This document shows, piece after piece, positions 28,886 through 35,964 of a DNA stretch of 48,176 nt; the first letter of the stretch is position 1; each line of letters opens with the position of its first letter. The notes beneath the pieces were generated by a model. It worked only from the letters and a program-made list of their open reading frames with translations, did no database searches and was not told the DNA's origin. The DNA lies in assembly GCA_016181145.1 (NCBI GenBank), contig JACOZW010000022.1, forward strand, positions 1 through 48,176. The letters run 5' to 3'. Both the position numbers and the translations under genes were made by a program. This stretch comes from Candidatus Yanofskyibacteriota bacterium. GTDB lineage: Bacteria > Patescibacteriota > Minisyncoccia > 2-02-FULL-40-12 > GWA2-44-9.

Positions 28886-29871
28886 ATATTCTTTTCAAAA
28901 AATATGTTTATCAGTTGGGTATTATAATTATCCTTCTTTCTGGTGGTGTTGGTTTTTTGTTGGGTTTTCAGATTGAGTCCGATAAATCTTCCGGAGAATT
29001 AAATCCTGTCAGGGAGAAACAGGAGCACTATACTTTTATAAATCCACTTCTTTTTTATAATAACCCCAGTGACGCCGAAGAATACAGCAGGCTTATTCGA
29101 GAAATAAATAGAATTATAAGCGACTCTGAATCTGAAAAAATCTCTGTCTATTATCGTGACCTAAATAAAGGAAAATGGTTTGGTGTTAATGAAGATGAAG
29201 AATATAATCCTGCAAGTATGCTTAAGGTAGTTGTCATGATCGGGTACCTAAAAGAAGCAGAAAATAATCCAGCTATTCTAGCCAAGAGAATAAAATATTC
29301 TGTGGAGGCCGACAGTCTTATAGGTACCATCCCTTATGATCGGGGGACTAGTCTCGTCCTTAATAAAAGCTATGTCGCTCAGGATTTAATTGAAAAAATG
29401 ATTATAGAATCGGATAATGGTGCAACTTATGCTCTTCTTGCAAATATGAATACAGATTTGCTTAATAATATATATATCGATCTCGGCTTAGGTAATCCGG
29501 CAGAGAAGGGTCGTGATTACGCTATATCGTCTAAAAATTACATTTCTTTCTTTAGGTTACTTTATAATGCTACTTATATAAACAGAACAATGTCTGAAAA
29601 AGCACTGTCGATTTTGGCCAGGTCTGACTTTGCGGGTGGTTTAGTTGCGGGTGTTCCAGATTCTATTACAGTTGCCCATAAGTTTGGAGAGAGTGTTCTT
29701 ACTGATCAGGGCAATAATATAAATGCCATAGAGCTTCATGATTGTGGAATTATTTATGCCCCTCAAAAACCGTACATGCTGTGTATTATGACAAGAGGAA
29801 GAGATCTCGATGATTTGAGCCAAATTATTAAAAGCATATCCAAGGTTGTTTATGATAGTGATGTTCGCTAG
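28882..29871 (+). CDS. class A beta-lactamase-like serine hydrolase, membrane-anchored
   Basis: A 329-residue protein with one N-terminal transmembrane helix (about residues 9-30) and a periplasmic serine hydrolase domain. It contains SMLK (Ser112, Lys115), SDNGA (Ser177-Asp178-Asn179) and HKFGES (Lys267) in place of the usual KTG. The order is that of class A beta-lactamases, but the Thr of KTG is Phe and no Glu166-like omega loop is evident. A peptidoglycan-related or esterase function is as likely as antibiotic hydrolysis. It overlaps the upstream small membrane protein gene by four bases. Confidence 0.75.
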   Translation: MNILFKKYVYQLGIIIILLSGGVGFLLGFQIESDKSSGELNPVREKQEHYTFINPLLFYNNPSDAEEYSRLIREINRIISDSESEKISVYYRDLNKGKWFGVNEDEEYNPASMLKVVVMIGYLKEAENNPAILAKRIKYSVEADSLIGTIPYDRGTSLVLNKSYVAQDLIEKMIIESDNGATYALLANMNTDLLNNIYIDLGLGNPAEKGRDYAISSKNYISFFRLLYNATYINRTMSEKALSILARSDFAGGLVAGVPDSITVAHKFGESVLTDQGNNINAIELHDCGIIYAPQKPYMLCIMTRGRDLDDLSQIIKSISKVVYDSDVR

Positions 29872-29893
29872 CGCATAATTTATTTATTAAAAG

Positions 29894-30463
29894 ATGAAAA
29901 TAATATTAGGTTCAGAATCAAGCGGACGAAAGAGAGTCTTGAAAAAGATGGGCTATGAATTTGAAGTTATGCCAGCCCGCATTAATGAGAAGTTAATCCG
30001 TTTTGATGACCCGACAGAGCTTACCCTTGCTCTGGCAAATGCTAAGGCCGATGCTTTATTGCCTAAAATAAAAGAACCGGCTATTCTAATTACTGCTGAT
30101 CAGGTTGTTGTCTGTAACGGCAAAATATTGGAAAAACCTTTGAAGGCAAATGAAGCCGAAGAATATCTAAAAATGTATGCGAAATATCCGGCCGAGACAG
30201 TTACCTCGGTGGTTGTAATAAATACTGCAACTGGCAGGCGGGCTGAGGGGACCGATAAGGCCGAAATTTGGTTTAATTCCATTCCGCCCCATATTATTAA
30301 ACACTACATAGAGGGTAAAGATCCTTTTTACCATGCCGGCGGTTTTGACCATGAACACCCCTTGCTCGTGGAATATGTAAAAGAAATAAAAGGCGAACCG
30401 GAAAGTATCTCGGGTTTGCCGTGGACTTTGACTGAAAATTTAATTAAAGAAGTTTCACTATAG
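29894..30463 (+). CDS. maf: Maf-like nucleotide pyrophosphatase
   Basis: A 189-residue Maf/YhdE family protein. It has the N-terminal MKIILGSESSGRKRVLKKMGYEFEV, the catalytic Asp in LITADQVVV, and a late GGFDHEHPLLVEYV region in place of the usual GGF-x-I-QG. These enzymes hydrolyse non-canonical or canonical NTPs to NMP and PPi and are linked to cell-division arrest. The departures in the C-terminal motif place it in a divergent subgroup. It is followed one base later by a DUF167 gene. Confidence 0.82.
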   Translation: MKIILGSESSGRKRVLKKMGYEFEVMPARINEKLIRFDDPTELTLALANAKADALLPKIKEPAILITADQVVVCNGKILEKPLKANEAEEYLKMYAKYPAETVTSVVVINTATGRRAEGTDKAEIWFNSIPPHIIKHYIEGKDPFYHAGGFDHEHPLLVEYVKEIKGEPESISGLPWTLTENLIKEVSL

Positions 30464-30464
30464 G

Positions 30465-30680
30465 ATGAGAATTAATGTAAAGGCAAAACCTAATGCGAGA
30501 GAAGAAATGGTCGAAGAAATTCAACCGGGTGAGTTTGTTGTCTCAGTTAAAGAACCGCCTATTCAGGGAAGGGCCAATACGGCTATTGTCAAGGCTCTTC
30601 AGGAATATTTTCATACTCCGAATATCAGGATAGTATCTGGTTATACATCAAGAAATAAGATCATCGAGGTGGGACAATAA
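30465..30680 (+). CDS. DUF167/YggU family protein
   Basis: A 71-residue protein with the family pattern VKAKPNAREEMV, FVVSVKEPPIQGRANTAIVKAL and IVSGYTSRNKIIEV. The fold is small alpha/beta and the function is unknown. It is nearly fused to the Maf gene. Confidence 0.85.
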   Translation: MRINVKAKPNAREEMVEEIQPGEFVVSVKEPPIQGRANTAIVKALQEYFHTPNIRIVSGYTSRNKIIEVGQ

Positions 30681-30683
30681 AAT

Positions 30684-30712
30684 TTGTGGATGATTGCTTA
30701 GTATGGTATAAT
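30684..30712 (+). promoter_or_regulatory. promoter of the 30720 gene
   Basis: TTGTGG (30684-30689), 17 bases, extended -10 TGGTATAAT (hexamer 30707-30712), then seven bases to the ATG. The mRNA should be leaderless. Confidence 0.7.
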
Positions 30713-30719
30713 TAAGGCA

Positions 30720-31130
30720 ATGAGGCAGATATGGACAATTGTAGTTATAGTAAGTTTTATCTCGGTGTTATCCGGTAGTTTTATCTCTATGGCCTATAGC
30801 GGTACTTATCGGGTTATCTGCTTAGCTACTCAGCTGAATGGTTCGGAAGCTCCTTGCCCCGAGGCAGACCCAATAGGATTTGCTAATTTTCACGGCGAAG
30901 CTCTTAGAAAGTTTTCCAATGTGCTTATAGTTGACGGCCCTGTTTTATTATATGCCATAGTCCTTTTAGCAATTTTAATGCTGGGAACTACTTTAATTGA
31001 TTGGTCCGGCAATAGATCAGCTAAATCGGTCGCAGTTTTATTTTCCAATCTAAGATCTAAAAACCAGCCTCTTTTTGCTGATAATTTAAACTGGTTTTCG
31101 CTTCACGAGAATAGCCCATCTTTGATATAG
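30720..31130 (+). CDS. small membrane protein of unknown function
   Basis: A 136-residue protein with an N-terminal hydrophobic segment (signal or anchor), an exported loop with two Cys (VICLATQL and APCPEADP) that could form a disulfide, a second helix (VDGPVLLYAIVLLAILMLGT) and a polar tail. No family recognised. The disulfide candidate is interesting because a DsbA/VKOR pair is encoded just downstream. Confidence 0.55.
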   Translation: MRQIWTIVVIVSFISVLSGSFISMAYSGTYRVICLATQLNGSEAPCPEADPIGFANFHGEALRKFSNVLIVDGPVLLYAIVLLAILMLGTTLIDWSGNRSAKSVAVLFSNLRSKNQPLFADNLNWFSLHENSPSLI

Positions 31131-31220
31131 GGCAGTCAGGGAGGATCGTGTGCTATCTGGCGGAAGTCGACGATAATTCCTTGTCTTGCCCAATCAGATC
31201 CCGTAAAAAGGGATTTTTTA
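31130..31220 (+). ncRNA. stem-loop RNA element followed by a terminator
   Basis: Immediately after the stop codon, GGGCA (31130-31134) pairs with TGCCC (31187-31191). Inside, GGGA pairs with TTCC and ATCGT with ACGAT, separated by a GG/AA internal loop, with a 20-base apical loop. Right after it, ATCCC/GGGAT plus TTTTTTATT (31198-31220) is a terminator. It is either a structured 3' UTR or a small processed RNA. Confidence 0.5.
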
Positions 31221-31240
31221 TTGTGAAGGTTAAACTTTAG

Positions 31241-31467
31241 TAGGACTTACACATTTGGCCAAGTTCGAGGCAAAATCGAGCATTAATCCTCATCATACTA
31301 GGGTATGATGAGGATTAAGCGGAGGCGATTCCAAGAGGCGGCTAAAGCACGCCTCCTAAAACCTTCGCCTGGAAAGATTTTAACGAAGAAATTGGCCAAA
31401 CCCTTGTGGCTTGAGCCACGGTAAGCCTATGGATCCCGGGCTTCGTGGCTCAAGCGCGTAAGTTCTA
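31241..31467. mobile_element. MITE-like fold-back element (non-autonomous)
   Basis: The ends TAGGACTTAC (31241-31250) and GTAAGTTCTA (31458-31467) are inverted repeats with one mismatch. Inside there is TTGGCCAA near both ends, a perfect 16-base hairpin (TTAATCCTCATCATAC, loop TAGG, 31283-31318), a GAGGCG/CGCCTC hairpin with loop GCTAAAGCA, and a 12-base inverted repeat GCTTGAGCCACG (31409-31420 with 31444-31455). No coding frame is present. Ends of the TAGGACTTAC kind occur on known bacterial IS elements and MITEs (recollection). No clear target duplication is visible. Confidence 0.6.
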
Positions 31468-31475
31468 TTTAAATT

Positions 31476-32117
31476 ATGAATTATAAAAATAAACAATTAT
31501 TATCACGAATATTATTTCTGGGGCTTTTTGCACTGATTATTGTCGGTATCTTTTGGATGGGGCGCAGTTTGCCCACAGCGCAGGATGGGGTATCGGTGGA
31601 GGCGACTGCTGCCGATTTTCTTCCGACAGGCAATGGCAAAGCTGTTTTAGTTGAGTTTTCTGATTTTCAGTGTCCGGCTTGCAGGGCATACTATCCGCTT
31701 GTTGCGGAGCTTAGAAAAGAATTTTCCGCTAATCTTACCGTTGTATATAAAAATTTTCCTCTGAAGAATATTCACAAGAATGCCGAATTGGCATCTAGGG
31801 CCGGAGAAGCAGCAAAATTACAGGGTAAATTCAATGAAATTGAGGAGATTTTGTTTGCAAAGCAGGATGAATGGGCAAATTCAGGCCAGGCCCTGTCGCT
31901 TTTTCGTAGTTATGCCGAGGATTTGGGACTGGATATGGAAAGATTTGCCCTAGATATCGATTCGAGCTCAGTTAAAGACAAGGTCAACGCAGATTATCAA
32001 GAAGGTATTAGTCTTGGTGTGAGCGGAACGCCGACGTTTTTCTTGAACGGTAAAAAAATAACTAACCCGCGAAGTTATGATGAATTCAAATCTATTATCG
32101 AGCAATCGATTAAGTAA
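31476..32117 (+). CDS. DsbA-family thiol-disulfide oxidoreductase
   Basis: A 213-residue protein with an N-terminal membrane anchor (about residues 10-28) and a thioredoxin-fold domain with inserted helices. The active site is CPAC in FSDFQCPACRAYYPL, and the cis-Pro loop is GVSGTPTFFLNG. It would introduce disulfides into exported proteins. The next gene encodes a VKOR homologue that can reoxidise it. The start lies eight bases after a fold-back element whose hairpins could affect expression. Confidence 0.9.
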   Translation: MNYKNKQLLSRILFLGLFALIIVGIFWMGRSLPTAQDGVSVEATAADFLPTGNGKAVLVEFSDFQCPACRAYYPLVAELRKEFSANLTVVYKNFPLKNIHKNAELASRAGEAAKLQGKFNEIEEILFAKQDEWANSGQALSLFRSYAEDLGLDMERFALDIDSSSVKDKVNADYQEGISLGVSGTPTFFLNGKKITNPRSYDEFKSIIEQSIK

Positions 32118-32547
32118 CTCGGTTCTGTTAAGAGTAATGGTTGTCGCCGCTTTGATAGGTTTTGCTGATACGGCTTACCTGACATGGAATCATTATTTTG
32201 GTTCTGGTATCCAGTGTATTTTACTTGAGGGGTGCGAGGTGGTTCTGGCGAGCCCATATTCTGAGATATTCTCGATTCCTCTATCGGCGATGGGCCTGGC
32301 TTTTTACGTCGGAATATTTGTTCTGATAAATATTGTCGATATATACCAGGACCATCTTTCGCTGAAACTGCTGTTGTTGGGCAGTACTCTGGGTTTTATT
32401 TCCTCTCTTATATTATTGTATCTTCAACTATTCGTTATCGAGGCACTATGCTTTTATTGTTTGACATCGCTCGGAACGTCAACAGCAGTTTTTATCTTAA
32501 GCGTGGTATTATATAAGAGAAGGTCTAATCAGCCGTTAACTCAATAG
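32077..32547 (+). CDS. vitamin K epoxide reductase (VKOR) family protein
   Basis: A protein of up to 156 residues with four hydrophobic helices. It has the loop Cys pair (CILLEGCEVV), a conserved Ser/Thr region (SIPLSAMGL) and the active CxxC in ALCFYCLTSLG. Bacterial VKORs oxidise DsbA-like proteins using quinones, so this gene and the one before form a disulfide-forming pathway. The frame overlaps dsbA by 41 bases from ATG 32077; ATG 32080 or a start nearer 32117 are alternatives. Confidence 0.88.
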   Translation: MMNSNLLSSNRLSNSVLLRVMVVAALIGFADTAYLTWNHYFGSGIQCILLEGCEVVLASPYSEIFSIPLSAMGLAFYVGIFVLINIVDIYQDHLSLKLLLLGSTLGFISSLILLYLQLFVIEALCFYCLTSLGTSTAVFILSVVLYKRRSNQPLTQ

Positions 32548-32605
32548 ATTGGTACTTGGGTAGCCGCATTAAGCGTCTGCTTGTGTGCTGACTGTTGTTG
32601 TAAAA

Positions 32606-32995
32606 ATGAATAGTAAATTTTTCGAGTGGGTCTTGAGGATCGGTATTGCCGGCGAATTTATCGGCCATGGGGTTTTTGCCCTGCAGGGCAAAAAGGATTG
32701 GATAGGGTGGTTTGCTAATTTTGGCGTCAGTGATCCGGAAGTGGCTAAGACATTATTGCTTCTCGTGGGATTGATGGATCTGGCTGTAGCATTGATTGTT
32801 TTATTCAAGCCGATCAGGATTGCACTCCTTTGGGCGGTTGTCTGGGGATTTTGGACAGCATTATTAAGACCTCTTGTCGGGATGCCGATTTGGGATTTTA
32901 TCGAGAGGTGGGCTAACTGGAGTGCACCTTTGGCACTACTGGCTTTTTATGGCTGGCCTAAGAGTTTGGGCGGTTGGTTCAGGAAAAACAATTAG
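32606..32995 (+). CDS. DoxX-like membrane protein
   Basis: A 129-residue protein with four hydrophobic segments, and an early FIGHGVFAL then LLLLVGLMDLAVALIVL as in DoxX-type proteins. The ORF track begins at GTG 32585; ATG 32606 is the more natural start. It precedes the VIT1-cupin gene by nine bases. DoxX proteins are linked to redox or thiol metabolism in some bacteria; the role here is unknown. Confidence 0.6.
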   Translation: MNSKFFEWVLRIGIAGEFIGHGVFALQGKKDWIGWFANFGVSDPEVAKTLLLLVGLMDLAVALIVLFKPIRIALLWAVVWGFWTALLRPLVGMPIWDFIERWANWSAPLALLAFYGWPKSLGGWFRKNN

Positions 32996-33004
32996 AAAAC
33001 AATA

Positions 33005-33925
33005 ATGGGGCTTCATAGATTTTCATCGGTATCGTATTTCAGAAATTTTATCTTCGGGGTCGAAGATAGTTTAGTCTCGACAGTCGGTCTTTTGTCCGGT
33101 GTGGCTATAGCTGGTGTGCCGAAGGCTACGATATTTCTTACGGGCATAGTGTTGTTATTAGTCGAGGGGTTAGCTATGGCAGCAGGAAGTTTTCTTACGG
33201 AATCATCGGTTGAGGAGTATACCCATAAGGCCAAAGGGTCGATAGGAGGTAACATAATATCAGGCACCATTATGTTCTTTTCCTATTTTCTCTCGGGGTT
33301 TATCCCGCTTTCACCATACATATTCTGGCCAGTTGATGTGGCTTTAAAATTATCAGTTTGTTTTTCAGTGATAGCCTTATTTTTTCTTGGTGTGGTCGGA
33401 GCTAAGATGTCAGATACTCGCATTTTAAAGGACGGATTAAGAATGGTATTTGTCGGCGGAATAGCAATTGCTGTGGGAATGTTCGCAGGCAGTATCCTAT
33501 CCAATCCTATAATCAAAAACAATATGAATGGATATGTAATAAATATAGAGAAAGCTTCGATAGAAAATGAAAACTTTCGGAAGGTTTTATATACGACCCA
33601 GAATAGCCAACTAGTTGTTATGAGTCTGAAGCCGGGTGAAGAGATAGGTTCCGAAGTTCATCAGCTAGACCAATTTATAAGGGTTGAGACTGGAAGCGGA
33701 AAGACAATATTAAATGGTTTTGAACATGAGTTAAAAGACGGTTCTGCCATAGTTGTACCGGCCGGAGTCGAACACAATATTATCAATACCTCCGATGTAG
33801 AGATGAAGCTTTATACGGTTTATTCTCCTCCTAATCATCGTGATCAAATAATACATAAAACGAAAGCGGATGCTTCTGCTGATGAAGAAGAACACTTCGA
33901 CGGCAAGACAACCGAGTCGCCATAA
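33005..33925 (+). CDS. VIT1/CCC1-like metal transporter fused to a cupin domain
   Basis: A 306-residue two-domain protein. Residues about 10-170 resemble the VIT1/CCC1 iron-manganese transporter family (GVEDSLVSTVGLLSGVAIAG, EGLAMAAGSFLTESSVEEY) with about five transmembrane helices. Residues about 176-306 are a complete cupin that is normally a free-standing protein (GYVINIEKASIENENFRKV, EVHQLDQFIRVETGSG, VVPAGVEHNIINTSD). Both cupin motifs are intact, and the frame is continuous with no stop or obvious frameshift. The cupin may sense or bind the transported metal. An assembly-level fusion of two adjacent genes is possible but not suggested by the sequence. Confidence 0.75.
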   Translation: MGLHRFSSVSYFRNFIFGVEDSLVSTVGLLSGVAIAGVPKATIFLTGIVLLLVEGLAMAAGSFLTESSVEEYTHKAKGSIGGNIISGTIMFFSYFLSGFIPLSPYIFWPVDVALKLSVCFSVIALFFLGVVGAKMSDTRILKDGLRMVFVGGIAIAVGMFAGSILSNPIIKNNMNGYVINIEKASIENENFRKVLYTTQNSQLVVMSLKPGEEIGSEVHQLDQFIRVETGSGKTILNGFEHELKDGSAIVVPAGVEHNIINTSDVEMKLYTVYSPPNHRDQIIHKTKADASADEEEHFDGKTTESP

Positions 33926-33931
33926 AATAAT

Positions 33932-34693
33932 ATGTTTGAACTAAAAGATAAGATAGCAATTGTCACCGGAGCCAGAAGGGGAATGGGACGGACTCATGCT
34001 TTGGCTCTAGCTACTCAAGGGGCTAAGTTGGTTGTAACTGACATTGATACAAATGAGTGTATGTCAGTCGTCGAAGAAATAAAGACAAGTGGAGGTGAGG
34101 CAATATGTTTTAAAATGGATGTTTCCAATCAGGCAGAGGTTAATCAGGTTTTTGATGAGGTGATTAAGCATTATGGCCGTCTGGATATATTAGTTAATAA
34201 TGCTGGCATCTATTCTCCTAAGCCGGCACTTGAGATAACTGAAGAAGAATGGGAGAGGACGATTCATATTAACTTGAAAGGACAATTTTTGTGCGCCCAA
34301 AGAGCAGCTAGGGAAATGGCTAAGAATAAATGGGGGAGGATTATCAATATTTCTTCTGTTGCTTCTGGCCAAGTCGGTGTTGGCATAGCCGGCGGAGCTC
34401 ACTATACGGCATCAAAGGGCGGAATTATTGGTATGACTGAGACATTAGCAATTGAATGGGCCCCGTTGGGTATAAATGTGAATGCTATAGGTCCTGGTGC
34501 AATTGATACACCTATGGTCTCGGCTTCTCAAATACCCAAAGATGCGATGGATGCTATGCTTGCGGCTGTGCCATTGAAACGCATCGGGCGTCCTGAAGAA
34601 GTTTCGGCTGCGGTTGTGTTTCTGGCGTCAGAAGAAGCAAGTTATATTACCGGAGCGACATTATATGTTGATGGCGGCTGGCTTGCCGCGTAG
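33932..34693 (+). CDS. SDR-family oxidoreductase (FabG-like)
   Basis: A 253-residue classical SDR with all motifs: TGARRGMGRTHALAL, LVNNAGIYSP, the catalytic Ser in IINISSVASG, YTASKGGIIGMTE, and the C-terminal YITGATLYVDGGWLA. It is close to 3-oxoacyl-ACP reductase and glucose dehydrogenase-like proteins. It follows the VIT1-cupin gene by six bases, so co-transcription is likely. No fatty-acid genes are adjacent, so the substrate is uncertain. Confidence 0.85.
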   Translation: MFELKDKIAIVTGARRGMGRTHALALATQGAKLVVTDIDTNECMSVVEEIKTSGGEAICFKMDVSNQAEVNQVFDEVIKHYGRLDILVNNAGIYSPKPALEITEEEWERTIHINLKGQFLCAQRAAREMAKNKWGRIINISSVASGQVGVGIAGGAHYTASKGGIIGMTETLAIEWAPLGINVNAIGPGAIDTPMVSASQIPKDAMDAMLAAVPLKRIGRPEEVSAAVVFLASEEASYITGATLYVDGGWLAA

Positions 34694-34760
34694 TGAAAGT
34701 TCGAGATATAATTTTTGTTTAACAAAAATTATCAGCTGAAAGCAGCTCGAACTTCTACTA
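34691..34760. repeat. fold-back element after the SDR gene
   Basis: Fifteen-base arms (34691-34705 and 34746-34760, two mismatches, with AAGTTCGAG/CTCGAACTT perfect) enclose a perfect 11-base hairpin ATAATTTTTGT/ACAAAAATTAT and a short CAGCTG/CAGCT stem. The left arm begins at the SDR stop codon. It may act as a transcript end structure. Confidence 0.65.
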
Positions 34761-34776
34761 CCTGGTTGGCTTCTTA

Positions 34777-34889
34777 ATCCCGTTAGAGATACCCTGACGG
34801 GTTTATACGAAAAGTCATAAGTTTAGGTAACGCAGTAATTTCTATCACCGCATGGTGGTAGCAAGCGCTTGCGCTATCTCTAACGGGAT
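34777..34889. repeat. inverted-repeat element sharing ends with the secA insertion
   Basis: Perfect 15-base arms, ATCCCGTTAGAGATA (34777-34791) and its complement (34875-34889). The interior holds GCAAGCGCTTGC, a 12-base palindrome, and a CACC/GGTG hairpin. The right arm contains the A and T of the start codon of the next gene. The outer TCCCGTTAGA is identical to the ends of the element in secA (25902-25972). Confidence 0.7.
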
Positions 34890-35373
34890 GGATAAACAAA
34901 AACTCACAAAATTTTCCTTGGATTTTTTGAGAAAGCAGAAGATAGCTTTTGTATCCACTGTCTCCGCGCAGGGCGATCCGCAGGTAGCCATGATCTATTG
35001 TGCTGTTGATGATGATTTTACATTTAACTTTATCACTACTTCCGGGAGTAGAAAATTCCAGAACATAAAAAATAATCCCCATGTTGCTATTGCCGTAGGT
35101 TCTCCCGAGGATCTTATTACCATTCAGTGCGGAGGCCATGCCGTGTTAGTAGATTATGGCAATACAGATGTCAGGCGGGGCGGAGAGATAATACATAAAG
35201 TCATGTCTCAGGCTGGTTTAACGAACTCACCTGAATGGCCGGTTCTTCTGAGCTTTCCCAAAACCGAACTGGGACTTTTCACGGTAAAGCCCGATTGGAT
35301 GGTTTTGTTGGACCTTAATTACAAAAAAGATCCGGATAACTATGCGCATGAATATCAGGTCGTACTACCTTAG
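34888..35373 (+). CDS. pyridoxamine 5'-phosphate oxidase-like FMN-binding split barrel
   Basis: A 161-residue protein with the split-barrel pattern (KIAFVSTVSAQGDPQVAMIYC, FITTSGSRKFQNIKNNPHVAIAVG). Such proteins bind FMN or F420/heme and act as oxidases or reductases. The ORF track starts at 34852; ATG 34888 (MDKQKLTKFSLDFLRKQ) is preferred because the upstream codons lie in the inverted-repeat element. Expression could be influenced by that structure, since the start codon is in its arm. Confidence 0.75.
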   Translation: MDKQKLTKFSLDFLRKQKIAFVSTVSAQGDPQVAMIYCAVDDDFTFNFITTSGSRKFQNIKNNPHVAIAVGSPEDLITIQCGGHAVLVDYGNTDVRRGGEIIHKVMSQAGLTNSPEWPVLLSFPKTELGLFTVKPDWMVLLDLNYKKDPDNYAHEYQVVLP

Positions 35374-35466
35374 TTTCCCGGTGTTGGTAAATAAGCACTA
35401 TTTCGAATGTTTTCTGGTCGCATTAAAAACCGTCCGGAACGACATCTCGAAGTAATTATATCAGGC

Positions 35467-35949
35467 ATGAAAAAAATTCTTATGGTTACGTCGATACTGG
35501 CAATTGTTGCCGGAATCGTTATGGTCGGGGGAGGAGTATGGGGAATTATATTTACATATAAAAATGTAGCTCAGGAGAAAATTACAACGCCGGCAGATGC
35601 TTCAATACCGAAAGCTCCGGTACTAGGTCCGCTTACGCTCAAGGCTCAGGCGGATATTATCAGGAAGCATACGCTCGAGACCACTGATGGTAAGGTTTTT
35701 GCTGAAATGCCGCGCCAGATTCAGAAGTTGGATGTTGACGGAAAGCCCGTTTTAGATGCTGACGGCAAACCGGTGATGACAGCAAATACCGCTCGTGATA
35801 TGTGGATAACAGCTACAACTCTAAATAACGCACTTAATTTAGGAATTATGGCGTATGCATTATCTAGTTTCATATTATTCTTAGGATTGGTGTTTGTCTG
35901 GATCGGAGCAGTTTTTTGCGTTCTAGGTAAACAAAAACCCGCTCTTTAA
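35467..35949 (+). CDS. LigA-like small membrane protein of unknown function
   Basis: A 160-residue protein with one N-terminal and one C-terminal hydrophobic region flanking a polar segment (LTLKAQADIIRKHTLETTDGK, AEMPRQIQKLDVDGKPV). I recognise this as a family often labelled 'aromatic ring-opening dioxygenase LigA' by automatic annotation; no enzymatic residues support that name. ATG 35467 is preferred over 35407 because it starts directly before the helix. The last codons and stop lie in the hairpin that terminates the convergent paralogue gene. Confidence 0.65.
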   Translation: MKKILMVTSILAIVAGIVMVGGGVWGIIFTYKNVAQEKITTPADASIPKAPVLGPLTLKAQADIIRKHTLETTDGKVFAEMPRQIQKLDVDGKPVLDADGKPVMTANTARDMWITATTLNNALNLGIMAYALSSFILFLGLVFVWIGAVFCVLGKQKPAL

Positions 35950-35957
35950 TGAGCGGG
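35933..35957 (-). terminator. terminator of paralogue operon 1
   Basis: On the minus strand CCCGCTC/GAGCGGG with a 6-base loop, followed by TTTTT. The same terminator ends operons 2 and 3. The convergent plus-strand gene stops inside it. Confidence 0.88.
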
Positions 35958-35964
35958 TGATGGG

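Noticed and set aside
28882-29871. True antibiotic-resistance beta-lactamase
   Set aside because: SxxK and SDN are present, but KTG is KFG and no omega-loop Glu is evident, so a resistance call is not supported.
31980-32120. DsbA-VKOR gene fusion or frameshift
   Set aside because: The two frames overlap by 41 bases but each has its own start and stop; this is a usual overlap for the pair.
35407-35949. Aromatic ring-opening dioxygenase (LigA)
   Set aside because: The name is a common automatic label for this family; the protein is a small two-helix membrane protein without dioxygenase ligands.
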